A stretch of 64,000 nucleotides of DNA from an uncultured Porphyromonas sp. (GCF_938039215.1 NZ_CALHVI010000056.1:1-64000), one strand, 5' to 3'. Shown: positions 16,643 to 26,291, numbered from the stretch's first letter. Numbers and translations are program-made. The notes: a model not told the origin generated them from the sequence alone.

Positions 16643-17371
16643 CTATTGCGTCCAGACGACGGGGAAGTACTGCTCTAGGATCTCCTGAGCGGCAGCGATC
16701 TCCTCGTGAGTAGGCTCATGTACCTGCTCCAGAGGATAGGCACGCCCGAGGGTCTCATACTTATGCTTGCCATAGGTATGGTAAGGCAAGAGCTCTAGAC
16801 GCTCGATATTCTCATAGCTCCCGAAGTGTTGCCCTAGGGCATGCAAAGCCTCGGGCTGGTCACTGTAGCCAGGGACAAGCACGTAGCGCATACGGACAGG
16901 CTTACCCATCTGGCGGAGCTGCTCAGCTGTAGCTAGCGTATTGGCATTGGACTGCGTAGTCAGGCGGCGATGAGCCTCGGGGAGGATGTGCTTGCAGTCA
17001 AGGAGCACCATATCTACGATAGAGAGGAGCTCATCGACATAGCGATTGCGGATGCTTCCTTGGCTGTCTAGGCAGATGTGGATGCCCTCGGCCTTGAGCT
17101 GACGGCAGAGGGGGATAAGGGCCTCGGCCTGCACTGTAGGCTCTCCGCCACTGAAGGTGATCCCTCCACGCTTGCCGAAGAAGGGACGCTCACTGATGGC
17201 ACGGCGTAGCACCTCCTCTTCCTCTATGAGCTTCCCTCCCTTACCGATGGGGATGGTATCGGGATTGGCACAGTAGAGACACTGGAAGTTGCACCCCTGA
17301 AGGAAGACGACGAGACGAAGCCCAGGGCCATCAAACGTCCCCATGGACTCAAAGGAATGAATACGTAGCAT
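16643..17371 (-). CDS. pflA: Pyruvate formate-lyase-activating enzyme (radical SAM)
   Basis: This 242-aa enzyme installs the glycyl radical on PflB. The start MLRIHSFESMGTFDGPG is the usual PflA N-terminus, so I use the ATG at 17371 rather than the longer reading from 17425, which runs into the intercistronic hairpin. The radical-SAM cluster motif CNFQCLYC gives C27, C31 and C34. GGITFSGGEPTVQ is the SAM-binding GGE block. It follows pflB by 86 bases containing a 12-bp stem-loop. Confidence 0.95.
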   Translation of the reverse strand: MLRIHSFESMGTFDGPGLRLVVFLQGCNFQCLYCANPDTIPIGKGGKLIEEEEVLRRAISERPFFGKRGGITFSGGEPTVQAEALIPLCRQLKAEGIHICLDSQGSIRNRYVDELLSIVDMVLLDCKHILPEAHRRLTTQSNANTLATAEQLRQMGKPVRMRYVLVPGYSDQPEALHALGQHFGSYENIERLELLPYHTYGKHKYETLGRAYPLEQVHEPTHEEIAAAQEILEQYFPVVWTQ

Positions 17372-17387
17372 GACCAGCAAATAAGAG

Positions 17388-17423
17388 GGCGGGCGAAGGG
17401 TCGGTATCGATCCTTCGCCCGCC
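17388..17423 (-). other. Intercistronic stem-loop between pflB and pflA
   Basis: GGCGGGCGAAGG (17388-17399) pairs with 17412-17423 with a 12-base loop. It lies just upstream of the pflA start and no T-run follows. It probably sets the PflB:PflA ratio by partial attenuation or mRNA stabilisation. Confidence 0.65.
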
Positions 17424-17457
17424 ACTTTAGTGATAGAGATTCGGAGGGTCTCCTAGA

Positions 17458-19689
17458 CTAGCGCATGCGCTGGTGGAAGGAGCGAGAGATGACCTCGAGC
17501 TGGTGCTCACGGCTGAGCTTGACGAAGTTCACGGCATAGCCTGAGACACGGATCGTCAGCTGAGGATAGTTCTCTGGGTGGATCATAGCATCCTCGAGCA
17601 TCTCACGATTGAGCACGTTCACATTGAGGTGGTGCGCACCCTTAGAGAAGTAGCCGTCCATCATGGAGATGAGGTTCTCGTTCTGCTCCTGCTTGTTGGA
17701 TCCAAGAGAGTGAGGGATGATGCTGAAGGTATTGCTGATCCCGTCAGCTGCATCGGTGTAGTCGAGCTTAGCCACCGAGCTCAGCGAAGCGATAGCACCA
17801 TGGTTGTCTCGGCCGTGCATGGGGTTAGCACCTGGAGCGAAGGCTACGCCCTTGCCACGCCCGTCAGGGGTAGCACCCGTCTTCTTACCGTACATCACAT
17901 TGGAGGTGATGGTCAGGACAGAGAGCGTAGGCTCAGCATTCTTGTAGACAGGGAGCTCCTTCAGCAGACCAGAGAAGATATGCGTGATATCGTAGGCGAT
18001 GGTATCGGCACGGTCATCATCATTACCGTAGCAGGGGAACTCTCCTTCGATCTTGAAGTCTTCGGTGAGGCCTTGCTCGTTGCGGATAGGAGTGACCTTA
18101 GCGTAGCGGATCGCGGAGAGCGAGTCTGCTGCGATGGAGAGACCAGCGACCCCGTAAGCGAGGTTGATCTTAGGATCGGTGTCAATGAACGCCATCTGTG
18201 CCGCTTCGTAGTAATACTTATCGTGCATGTAGTGGATGATGTTCATCGATTCATTGTACACGCGTGCGATGGTCTTGAGCACCTTGAGGTAGTTGTCCCA
18301 GACTTCCTGGAAGTTGAGGACATCCCCCTTCAGTTCGGGGATACCTTCGACCATGAGCGTACCTGAGATCTCACAGCGTCCGCCGTTGATCGCCAGCAGA
18401 AGTGCCTTCGCAAGGTTCGTACGAGCGCCGAAGAACTGGATGTGCTTCCCGATCTCCTGATAGGATACGCAGCAAGCGATCCCGTAGTCGTCCGAATTGC
18501 GAGTAGCACGCATCAGGTCGTCGTTCTCATACTGGATAGAAGAGGTATCGATGGAGACCTGTGCAGCGAATTCCTTGAACCCTTCTGGCAGAGAGGGACT
18601 CCAGAGGACAGTGAGGTTGGGTTCTGGGCTAGGCCCGAGGTTATAGAGCGTGTTGAGGAAGCGGAAGCTAGTCTTAGTGACCTTGTGACGGCCATCGAAG
18701 AGACGACCTCCGATTGACTCAGTTACCCAAGTGGGGTCACCAGCGAAGATCTCATTGTAGGAGTCCATGCGCAGGTGGCGCACCATACGTAGCTTGATGA
18801 CGAACTGGTCGATCAGTTCCTGAGCGAGCTCTTCAGTGATCGTACCGTGATCGAGCTCGTACTGGATGTAGATATCGAGGAAGCTAGAGACATTACCCAG
18901 CGACATAGCTGCTCCGTCCTGATCCTTGATAGCAGCCAGATAGGCGAAGTACACCCACTGCACAGCTTCGCTAGCGGTGTAGGCAGGTCGGCGCACGTCG
19001 AAGCCATAGGCAGCTGCCATCTCTACGATCTTCTTCAGAGCACGGATCTGCTCAGCCACTTCCTCACGCAGACGGATGACATGCTCCGTCATAGGTCCGT
19101 GGATACCTGCGAGGTCTTCCTTCTTCCAAGCGATGAGGCGGTCAGCACCGTAGAGGGCTAGACGGCGGTAGTCACCGATGATACGACCACGGGCATAGTT
19201 GTCGGGCAGACCGGTGAGGAAGCTATTGGAGCGGAAGGAGCGGATCTCATCCGTATAGACATCGAAGACACCATCATTGTGTGTCTTGCGGTAGTGGGTG
19301 AAGATATCGGTGACACGTGGGTCTACCTCGAGGCCATTCTCATGGACAGCCTTCTCGACGACCTTATATCCCCCGAAAGGCTTCATAGCACGGCGAAGGA
19401 CCTGGTCCGTCTGTAGACCGAAGATCACTTCATTCTCTTTGTCGATATAGCCTGGAGCGAAAGCGGTGATGCCGGAGATAGTGCTCGTGTCGATGGAGCG
19501 AACGCCATTGTTCTCACGTTCTTCCTTGAGAGCCTGAAGGCAGTGCTCCCAGACGCGGCGTGTCTTCTCTGTGGGGCCACAGAGGAAGGATGCGTCTCCA
19601 TCGTATGGGGTTACATTCTGAGCTACGAAGTCACGAACATTTAGTTCGACTTCCCATACTCCTGACTTAAACTGAGGTTGCTCTTGCAT
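17458..19689 (-). CDS. pflB: Formate C-acetyltransferase (pyruvate formate-lyase)
   Basis: This 743-aa glycyl-radical enzyme converts pyruvate and CoA to acetyl-CoA and formate under anaerobic conditions. The adjacent catalytic cysteines lie in YGIACCVSYQE (C406, C407). The glycyl-radical site RVSGYAVNF near the C-terminus carries G717. Length agrees with the classical PflB. A clear promoter (TATCTTTG at 19791-19798 with an upstream TTTG) lies about 100 bases ahead. It forms an operon with pflA and is divergent from feoB. Confidence 0.97.
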   Translation of the reverse strand: MQEQPQFKSGVWEVELNVRDFVAQNVTPYDGDASFLCGPTEKTRRVWEHCLQALKEERENNGVRSIDTSTISGITAFAPGYIDKENEVIFGLQTDQVLRRAMKPFGGYKVVEKAVHENGLEVDPRVTDIFTHYRKTHNDGVFDVYTDEIRSFRSNSFLTGLPDNYARGRIIGDYRRLALYGADRLIAWKKEDLAGIHGPMTEHVIRLREEVAEQIRALKKIVEMAAAYGFDVRRPAYTASEAVQWVYFAYLAAIKDQDGAAMSLGNVSSFLDIYIQYELDHGTITEELAQELIDQFVIKLRMVRHLRMDSYNEIFAGDPTWVTESIGGRLFDGRHKVTKTSFRFLNTLYNLGPSPEPNLTVLWSPSLPEGFKEFAAQVSIDTSSIQYENDDLMRATRNSDDYGIACCVSYQEIGKHIQFFGARTNLAKALLLAINGGRCEISGTLMVEGIPELKGDVLNFQEVWDNYLKVLKTIARVYNESMNIIHYMHDKYYYEAAQMAFIDTDPKINLAYGVAGLSIAADSLSAIRYAKVTPIRNEQGLTEDFKIEGEFPCYGNDDDRADTIAYDITHIFSGLLKELPVYKNAEPTLSVLTITSNVMYGKKTGATPDGRGKGVAFAPGANPMHGRDNHGAIASLSSVAKLDYTDAADGISNTFSIIPHSLGSNKQEQNENLISMMDGYFSKGAHHLNVNVLNREMLEDAMIHPENYPQLTIRVSGYAVNFVKLSREHQLEVISRSFHQRMR

Positions 19690-19790
19690 AATCCTTGTGA
19701 GGTTAGTTTAATGTAGATTGGCTTGCACGTAAGGCTTTGGAGGGGACGGTAGTGCTTAGCCTTAGACCGATCTCCTATGCCCTTGCACGG

Positions 19791-19820
19791 CAAAGATATG
19801 ATAATTATCCAAATTGCAAA
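19791..19820 (-). promoter_or_regulatory. pflB promoter (-33 TTTG, -7 TATCTTTG)
   Basis: On the minus strand TTTG, 18 bases, then TATCTTTG match the Bacteroidetes -33/-7 arrangement. This is one of the best promoter matches in the window. Confidence 0.65.
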
Positions 19821-20250
19821 CTACTATACGCAACAACCCTTATTAGCACACACTTCTTAGATCTGTGCAATTCTTCCTCTTTTGCCTTTTCCCTATCCTC
19901 GGAGAAGCTCCGCCTTCTGCACCCAACTAGTAGTACTACTAGTGCCTCAATGGAGGTAGCAGTAGTACCTCGCTTGAGGCGCTACTGCAAATGCCCACCA
20001 CGTACGCTTGCTGCCTCCAAAGGAGACGAAAAGAGGAGAAGCACTGCTTATCGGCAAATCCTTTCTTCTTCCCCCAATGAAAGCCTCCCCGAAGAGGGCG
20101 GACTGAGGGGAAAGAACGAACCTCTAAGACACTTCTACGCTTACTAGGGTATAGCCCCCAAGGCGGGCTCTCTTCCCAGGCAAAGTCTCCCCTTCCATCC
20201 CTTACGCGAAGCAAGAGATCAGTAGCTCTAGGGAACTAGTGCATTTTACA
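19821..20250. other. Intergenic region between pflB and feoB with nested hairpins
   Basis: No supported gene was seen. The region holds an 18-bp perfect palindrome at 19926-19943, and nested, mutually exclusive inverted repeats at 19944-19988. A small hairpin CGGAG-AAG-CTCCG is at about 19900. An open frame crossing it on the plus strand has no family resemblance. Confidence 0.6.
19926..19988. repeat. Palindrome and overlapping inverted repeats
   Basis: The palindrome ACTAGTAGTACTACTAGT (19926-19943) is followed by GCCTCAA...TTGAGGC (19944-19950 with 19974-19980), AGGTA...TACCT and GCAGTAG...CTACTGC (19959-19965 with 19982-19988). The last two arms cannot all pair at once, which suggests alternative RNA folds or a decayed insertion. 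Confidence 0.6.
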
Positions 20251-20258
20251 TAACTTTG
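20251..20258 (+). promoter_or_regulatory. -7 box TAACTTTG immediately before feoB
   Basis: TAACTTTG ends five bases before the feoB ATG. If it is used, the transcript would start at or very near the start codon. Confidence 0.45.
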
Positions 20259-20263
20259 TAGGT

Positions 20264-22798
20264 ATGAACTTAGCTCAGCTACAGACGGGAAAGAAAGCCG
20301 TCATCGTGCGGGTCGGCGGATCAGGAGCCTTCCGAAAGCGCATCCTCGAGATGGGCTTCGTCCAAGGCAAGGAGATCACTGCCGTACACAACGCTCCACT
20401 CAAGGATCCGATCTACTACAAGATCCTCGACTACAATGTCTCGCTCCGACACAAGGATGCCGAGCGCATTGAGGTGCGCCTTCTCGAGCCCTTCGAGCTC
20501 GAGCGAGAGCCCCTAGAAGCTCCCGAAGAGCCACTACCTGAGCCTGTGCTCCACAGCCTACATCACAGGGAGTACCCTAGCCTTCGCTCTAAGAAGCTCC
20601 CTACCCTACGCATTGCACTCCTTGGGAACCCCAACTGCGGGAAGACTTCCCTCTTCAATCAAGCTAGTGGAGCCCACGAGCACGTAGGCAATTATAGCGG
20701 GGTGACGATCGAGGCTAAGACGGGCTACATCCACTACGGAGGCTACCGTATCGAGCTCATAGACCTACCAGGATCCTATTCCCTCTCGCCCTACAGCCCC
20801 GAGGAGATCTACATACGCAACTATCTGACGGGAAGCGAGCGTCCCGACCTCGTGCTCAACGTCATCGACACCTGCAACATCGAGCGAAACCTCTACCTCA
20901 CACTCCAGCTCAAGGAGTTGGGGCTTCCGGTGGTAGCCGCTCTGAACATGTTCGATGAGTTCATGCAGCGAGAGGAGTACTTCGACTACCCTCGCCTCTC
21001 TCGCCTGATCGGTGTCCCTATGATCCCCACGATCTGTCGTACGGGACTAGGGCTGGAGGCACTCTTCGACGAAATCCTAAGCATCGCTAAGGGGCTCAAG
21101 GAAGGAGATGAAAGCCTCTTCAGCAGAGAGACGGGGAAGCTCCGCCCACTATGCATCCCCTATGGGCCGAACCTAGAGCCTCTGATCGAGGAGCTGACGG
21201 AGAAGATCCAGGAGCACACCGAGATCACCGATCCCTACTCCGCCCGCTCCATAGCCGTCAAGCTCCTCGAGCGAGACAAGGAGATCGAAGAGCAGCTCAT
21301 CGCTCGCCATACCCGAGGAGGCTTCCTCATCTCGGCTCGAGACTTCGCCCTGCGTAAGCTCCGTGAGCATACGGACGAAGAGGCAGAGTCTCTGATCACC
21401 GATGCTCGCTATGGCTTCATCTCGGGAGCACTCAAGGAGACTTACTACCCCAAGCACTCAGGCAAGCGTACCCTCACCGACCGTATAGACGATGTCGTCA
21501 CGAGTCGTCTCTGGGGCTTCCCGCTCTTCCTCCTGCTCATGGGGCTGATGTTCTTCTTCACCTTCACCCTCGGGCAGTACCCGATGGACCTCATAGATAG
21601 TCTGGTGGGGAAGCTCGGGGCATGGCTCGGGGCAAGCATGAGCGAAGGTCCCCTCAGGGATCTCCTCGTCGATGGAGTCGTGGCAGGCGTAGGGGGCGTG
21701 ATCGTCTTCCTACCACAGATCGTCATCCTCTACCTCTTCATCTCCCTCCTAGAGGATAGTGGCTACATGGCTCGAGCAGCCTTCATCATGGACAAGCTCA
21801 TGCACCGCATGGGGCTCCATGGGAAGTCCTTCATCCCCCTGATCATGGGCTTCGGATGTAACGTGCCCGCAGTGATGAGCACCCGCATGATCGAGAGTCG
21901 CAAGAGCCGACTCATCACGATGCTCGTCCTGCCCTTCATGAGCTGCTCGGCTCGCCTCCCTGTCTACTTGCTCCTCGCTGGAGCCTTCTTCCCCATCCCT
22001 TGGCAGGCGACCCTAGTCCTCTTCTCCCTCTACCTCATAGGTATCTTCATCGCAGTAGTATCAGCCCGACTGCTTAGGAGTGCGGTCTTCAGTGGCGAAG
22101 ACATTCCCTTCGTCATGGAGCTCCCCCCCTATCGCAGACCGACAGTACGCTCGGTAGTCATCCATGTGTGGATGCGCTCCAAGCAGTACCTTCAGAAGAT
22201 GGGTACCGTGATCCTAGCAGCGTCGATCATCGTGTGGTTCATGAGCTACTACCCTCGCCAAGACAAGGAACGTGCAGTGAAGGATGCACAGGTAGAGGCT
22301 CTGCAGCAGTCCTCTCTCCCCGAAGCCGTCCGCCAAGCTCAGATCGACTCACTCGAACATAGCTTCGCTACCTTCCACCAAGAGCAGTCCATCATCGGTC
22401 GTATCGGTCGCCTCAGCGAACCGATCATACGTCCTCTGGGCTTCGACTGGAAGATGGGGGTAAGTATCGTCTCGGGTCTCATGGCCAAGGAAGTCGTCGT
22501 AAGTACCATGGGGGTCATCTACACTGGCGATAGCGACGACGGGGATGAAGCGATCGCCCAGCTCTCGACCCGCATGAAGCAGGAGAAGCGCTCCGACGGA
22601 AGCCCCTCCTTCACTCCGCTCATCGCCTATAGCTTCATGCTCTTCGTCCTGCTGTACTTCCCTTGCATCGCCACCCTCATCGCTATCGGCAGGGAATCAG
22701 GCGACTGGAGATGGGGCTTCTTCTCTGCTCTCTACTCCTGCGGTATGGCTTGGCTCATTTGCTTCCTAGTATATCAGACTGCTCACCTGCTGAGCTAA
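20264..22798 (+). CDS. feoB: Ferrous iron transporter FeoB with fused FeoA domain
   Basis: This 844-aa inner-membrane protein takes up Fe2+. Residues 1-75 form a FeoA (SH3-like) domain (LQTGKKAVIVRVGG, LEMGFVQGKEI). A linker leads to the GTPase domain with G1 GNPNCGKTS at 121, G3 DLPGSYSLSP, and the helical GDI-like segment. The membrane part contains the paired gate motifs GFGCNVPAVMSTR and PFMSCSARLPVYLL with their conserved cysteines. FeoA-FeoB fusions are known from Porphyromonas and relatives. It is followed by the small Cys-rich partner at 22810. Both fit an anaerobic lifestyle where Fe2+ is available. Confidence 0.97.
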   Translation: MNLAQLQTGKKAVIVRVGGSGAFRKRILEMGFVQGKEITAVHNAPLKDPIYYKILDYNVSLRHKDAERIEVRLLEPFELEREPLEAPEEPLPEPVLHSLHHREYPSLRSKKLPTLRIALLGNPNCGKTSLFNQASGAHEHVGNYSGVTIEAKTGYIHYGGYRIELIDLPGSYSLSPYSPEEIYIRNYLTGSERPDLVLNVIDTCNIERNLYLTLQLKELGLPVVAALNMFDEFMQREEYFDYPRLSRLIGVPMIPTICRTGLGLEALFDEILSIAKGLKEGDESLFSRETGKLRPLCIPYGPNLEPLIEELTEKIQEHTEITDPYSARSIAVKLLERDKEIEEQLIARHTRGGFLISARDFALRKLREHTDEEAESLITDARYGFISGALKETYYPKHSGKRTLTDRIDDVVTSRLWGFPLFLLLMGLMFFFTFTLGQYPMDLIDSLVGKLGAWLGASMSEGPLRDLLVDGVVAGVGGVIVFLPQIVILYLFISLLEDSGYMARAAFIMDKLMHRMGLHGKSFIPLIMGFGCNVPAVMSTRMIESRKSRLITMLVLPFMSCSARLPVYLLLAGAFFPIPWQATLVLFSLYLIGIFIAVVSARLLRSAVFSGEDIPFVMELPPYRRPTVRSVVIHVWMRSKQYLQKMGTVILAASIIVWFMSYYPRQDKERAVKDAQVEALQQSSLPEAVRQAQIDSLEHSFATFHQEQSIIGRIGRLSEPIIRPLGFDWKMGVSIVSGLMAKEVVVSTMGVIYTGDSDDGDEAIAQLSTRMKQEKRSDGSPSFTPLIAYSFMLFVLLYFPCIATLIAIGRESGDWRWGFFSALYSCGMAWLICFLVYQTAHLLS

Positions 22799-22809
22799 TT
22801 CCTCCAAGT

Positions 22810-22953
22810 ATGATACAAGACATAGCTGTCGCACTGATCCTCATCATCGTGGTCTTCTTCATCGGGAGATCTCTGTGGCAGATGCTCCGCTCTAAGAAGG
22901 GAGACAACCACCCTGGCTCTGGATGCTCAGGCTGTACAGGTTGCTCCCACTAG
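22810..22953 (+). CDS. FeoB-associated Cys-rich membrane protein
   Basis: This 47-aa protein begins MIQDIAVALILIIVVFFIG. It has one N-terminal transmembrane helix, a basic turn (RSKKG) and a C-terminal cluster GCSGCTGCSH with three cysteines. This matches the small FeoB-associated family often found next to feoB; its role is thought to be in ferrous iron uptake but is not proven. It starts 11 bases after the feoB stop. A longer frame reaches back into feoB, but the ATG at 22810 gives the family's usual length. Confidence 0.88.
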   Translation: MIQDIAVALILIIVVFFIGRSLWQMLRSKKGDNHPGSGCSGCTGCSH

Positions 22954-22986
22954 CTCTATAGTCTCTCCTCAACTAACCCCTAGTAT

Positions 22987-23961
22987 ATGATCGTAGATAT
23001 TCTACTCTTTCTCCTCGGGATCGTATTGATCATCGTAGGAGCTAACTACCTCACCGAGGGCGCTTCCACCCTAGCTCGTCGTATGGGAGTCTCCCCACTC
23101 GTCGTCGGACTGACTATCGTAGCCTTCGGCACCTCTTCCCCTGAGCTTATCGTCAGCCTCATGTCTGCCCTCAAGGGTAATGCCGACATCGCCATGGGGA
23201 ATGTCTTAGGCTCCAACATCTTCAACGTCCTAGCCATCGGAGGGGTGACCGCCCTTGTTGCTCCCATCCGAGTAACACAAAGCACCATCCGCAGAGAGCT
23301 TCCGCTCATGATACTGGCGAGCCTTGTGCTTTTTGTGCTGGCCTACGATACGATCTTCTCGGGGATAGGAGCGACTGAGAATGTACTTACCCGTGGTGAA
23401 GGGATCGTCTTGCTGAGCTTCTTCCTCATCTTCCTCACCTATACCTTCGCCATAGCTAAGGGCTCCCCCAATGACCCTCACGCTGATCATGCCCCAGTGA
23501 AGGCCTATCCCCTCTGGCTCCTCATCCTCTTCATCATCGGAGGACTTGCCGCTCTTGTCTACGGGGGAGATCTCTTCGTCTCCTCGGCTTCGTCCATCGC
23601 CAGAACCCTTGGGATGAGCGAGAGCTTCATCGGGCTGACCATCGTAGCGGCAGGCACCTCGCTCCCCGAGCTCGCCACCTCCGTCGTCGCTGCTCTGAAG
23701 AAGCAGCCCGAGATAGCCATCGGGAACATCGTCGGGTCAAACATCTTCAACATCTTCCTCATCCTCGGCATCAGCTCCACAGTGACCCCTATCCGTGTGG
23801 GAGGAGTGACCCCTCTTGACTTCATCGTCATGATCGTCTCGGGGCTTCTACTCTATATCTTCGCCGTGCTCTTCGGGGATCGTATCGTCAAGCGCACGGA
23901 AGGCGCTATCCTTGCCCTAGGCTTCGTAGCCTACACCCTCTATCTGATCATGCAGCTCTAA
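22987..23961 (+). CDS. Calcium/sodium antiporter (K+-dependent Na+/Ca2+ exchanger-like)
   Basis: This 324-aa inner-membrane exchanger has two homologous halves. Each carries the alpha-repeat signature: FGTSSPELIVSL...GNVLGSNIFN in the first and AGTSLPELATSV...GNIVGSNIFN in the second. About ten hydrophobic segments are visible. Family members exchange Na+ for Ca2+. It follows the feo genes by about 30 bases and precedes the RelA/SpoT gene by 20, so it may be co-transcribed with both. Confidence 0.95.
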   Translation: MIVDILLFLLGIVLIIVGANYLTEGASTLARRMGVSPLVVGLTIVAFGTSSPELIVSLMSALKGNADIAMGNVLGSNIFNVLAIGGVTALVAPIRVTQSTIRRELPLMILASLVLFVLAYDTIFSGIGATENVLTRGEGIVLLSFFLIFLTYTFAIAKGSPNDPHADHAPVKAYPLWLLILFIIGGLAALVYGGDLFVSSASSIARTLGMSESFIGLTIVAAGTSLPELATSVVAALKKQPEIAIGNIVGSNIFNIFLILGISSTVTPIRVGGVTPLDFIVMIVSGLLLYIFAVLFGDRIVKRTEGAILALGFVAYTLYLIMQL

Positions 23962-23981
23962 CCCCTTCGTATCTCACACTC

Positions 23982-26258
23982 ATGGCACAGATCAGTCTCA
24001 ACTTCACTCCCGAGGAGGAAGCTCTCATCAACCGAGAGTATCAGGCTCTAGTCGCTGACTATATAGCCTCGCCACATAGGCAGAAGACCGAGATCATCGA
24101 ACAAGCCTTCCAGATGGCCCGACGAGCTCATGGCCTCGTACGTCGCCGCAGTGGAGAGCCCTACATCCTTCATCCGATCGCTGTAGCCCGCATCGCCTGC
24201 AAGGAGATGGGCCTTGGCTCTACCTCCATCTGTAGTGCCCTCCTGCATGATGTCGTGGAGGATACAGAGTACACGGTAGAGGACATCCGTCGGGCCTTCG
24301 GTGACAAGATCGCTCAGATCGTCGAGGGGCTTACCAAGATCTCTTCGGAGCAGGTACCACAGAACATCGATAGCCTCCAGGCTCAGAACATCCGCAAGCT
24401 TCTGCTCACCATCGGGGACGACGCTCGAGTGATCCTCATCAAGATCGCCGACCGTCTGCACAACATGCGCACCCTCGGCTCCATGAAGGCGGACAAACAG
24501 CTCAAGATCGCTGGGGAGACCTCCTTCTTCTATGCTCCACTAGCGGATCGTCTCGGGCTCTTCTCTATCAAGACGGAACTAGAGGATCTAAGCTTCCGCT
24601 ACGAACATCCCGATGCGTATGACGAGATCCTGCGCAAGGTCAAGGAGAGCGAGGCAGGGCGTGAAGACCTCTTCCATCGCTTCGCTGCCCCCCTGAAGGC
24701 ACGCTTCGATGAGATGGGGCTCAAGTATGAGATGAAGACCCGAGTCAAGGGTTGCTTCTCCATCTGGCGCAAGATGCAGATCAAGGGCATTCCCTTTGAG
24801 GAAGTCTATGACCTCTTCGCCGTACGTATCATCTTCGACAGCAGTGATGGCTATCCCGAGAAGAACCGCTGCTGGGATATCTATACCGCTATCACCGAGA
24901 TCTACCGCAACCGCCCCGATCGTCTCCGTGACTGGCTCTCCACCCCTAAGGGCAACGGCTATCAAGCTCTTCACTTGACCGTGCTTGGTCCAGATGCGCA
25001 GTTTATAGAAGTGCAGATACGTAGCCGTCGTATGGACGAGATCGCAGAGCAGGGGCTCGCAGCCCACTGGCGCTACAAGAACGATGTCGTCGAAGAAGAC
25101 CACGAGCTCGAAGTCTGGCTAGATACCATCCGTGAGGTACTGAACCATCCCGACTCCAAGGGCATGGAGTTCCTCAATACCGTTCACCTCAGTCTCTATG
25201 CCCACGACATCACGGCCTTCACCCCCAAGGGAAGACCGATCACGCTACCGGTAGATGCCTCGGTCCTTGACTTCGCCTATGCTGTCCATACCGACCTAGG
25301 AGACACTTGTATCGGAGCGAAGGTCAATCACAAGGTGCTCCCGATCTCCTACCGCCTCTCCAATGGGGATCAGGTAGAGATCCTAACGAGTAAGACGGTA
25401 CAGCCCGAGCCTAGTTGGCTTGAACTGGTCGCCACGGCTTACGCTAAGGTGAAGATCGAGACCGCCCTACGTCGCCGACAGCGCGAGTCTATTGCCCATG
25501 GGGAAGCCCTACTCACCACCCAATTGAAGGGCTTGGGAGAGACACTCAACGGCCCCCTCCTCAATCGTCTGGCGCACTACTATCAGTACGACAAGCCCGA
25601 CACCTTCCTTCGTAATATAGGAGAAGGGACGTTCGACTTCCCCGAAGACTTTGAGCAGGTCGTCAAGGGCAAGGCTACCAGCCGAAAGAGTCGTATGACT
25701 CGTGCCTTCTCTTCCCTCTTCGGAGGCAAGGAGAAGGAGCATGATGCTCCGCAGACAGCACCAACTTCCCCCAAGGACTTCGACAAGTCACACCCCTACG
25801 AACTCATTGAGCAGGACGGCAAGCTCAACTACAAGATCGCGACTTGCTGTCATCCCATTCCAGGCGATGATGCGCTTGGGGTCATCGCAGACGAAGGGCT
25901 AGTGATCGTGCACAAACGCTCTTGCCAAGAAGCTACCCGCTACAAGACTGCTCAAGGTGACCGCCTCCTATCAGTCCTCTGGGGTCCTTATCACGCTCCG
26001 ATCTATGAGACGACCTTGGTCATCCGAGGCATTGACTCTAAGGGGCTGATCAATGCGATCTCGCAAGTCCTCCTTGAGGACTTCAAGGTGAATATCACCT
26101 CAATCAACATCAAGGCCTTCGACGGAGTCTTCCAAGGTACGATCTCGGTGAAGGTGCTCGACACTCAGCAGGTCGATGCGATCTGCGCCATCTTGAGACG
26201 CAATCCTGCCATTCACGAAGCCTACCGACTCTCAGAGCTTGACACTGGCAAGGAGTAA
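23982..26258 (+). CDS. spoT: Bifunctional (p)ppGpp synthetase/hydrolase (RelA/SpoT)
   Basis: This 758-aa enzyme makes and degrades the stringent-response alarmone. The N-terminal HD hydrolase domain retains LLHDVVEDTEYT (H89, D90, E93, D94), so hydrolysis should be active. The synthetase domain follows with VKGCFSIWRKM, FAVRIIFD and GNGYQALH. A TGS domain (ITAFTPKGRPITLP), a conserved-cysteine segment (KIATCCHPIPGD) and a C-terminal ACT domain complete the long Rel architecture. It ends before a bidirectional terminator shared with corA. Confidence 0.95.
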   Translation: MAQISLNFTPEEEALINREYQALVADYIASPHRQKTEIIEQAFQMARRAHGLVRRRSGEPYILHPIAVARIACKEMGLGSTSICSALLHDVVEDTEYTVEDIRRAFGDKIAQIVEGLTKISSEQVPQNIDSLQAQNIRKLLLTIGDDARVILIKIADRLHNMRTLGSMKADKQLKIAGETSFFYAPLADRLGLFSIKTELEDLSFRYEHPDAYDEILRKVKESEAGREDLFHRFAAPLKARFDEMGLKYEMKTRVKGCFSIWRKMQIKGIPFEEVYDLFAVRIIFDSSDGYPEKNRCWDIYTAITEIYRNRPDRLRDWLSTPKGNGYQALHLTVLGPDAQFIEVQIRSRRMDEIAEQGLAAHWRYKNDVVEEDHELEVWLDTIREVLNHPDSKGMEFLNTVHLSLYAHDITAFTPKGRPITLPVDASVLDFAYAVHTDLGDTCIGAKVNHKVLPISYRLSNGDQVEILTSKTVQPEPSWLELVATAYAKVKIETALRRRQRESIAHGEALLTTQLKGLGETLNGPLLNRLAHYYQYDKPDTFLRNIGEGTFDFPEDFEQVVKGKATSRKSRMTRAFSSLFGGKEKEHDAPQTAPTSPKDFDKSHPYELIEQDGKLNYKIATCCHPIPGDDALGVIADEGLVIVHKRSCQEATRYKTAQGDRLLSVLWGPYHAPIYETTLVIRGIDSKGLINAISQVLLEDFKVNITSINIKAFDGVFQGTISVKVLDTQQVDAICAILRRNPAIHEAYRLSELDTGKE

Positions 26259-26291
26259 GCACGCTCTAAGCACTCCCCTCTACAAACGACA

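Noticed and set aside
17578..18366. 262-aa open frame antisense to pflB
   Set aside because: It is a shadow of pflB, whose catalytic motifs are intact.
19737..20147. 136-aa frame between pflB and feoB
   Set aside because: It covers the pflB promoter and the hairpin cluster, and the peptide is low in conserved-looking motifs.
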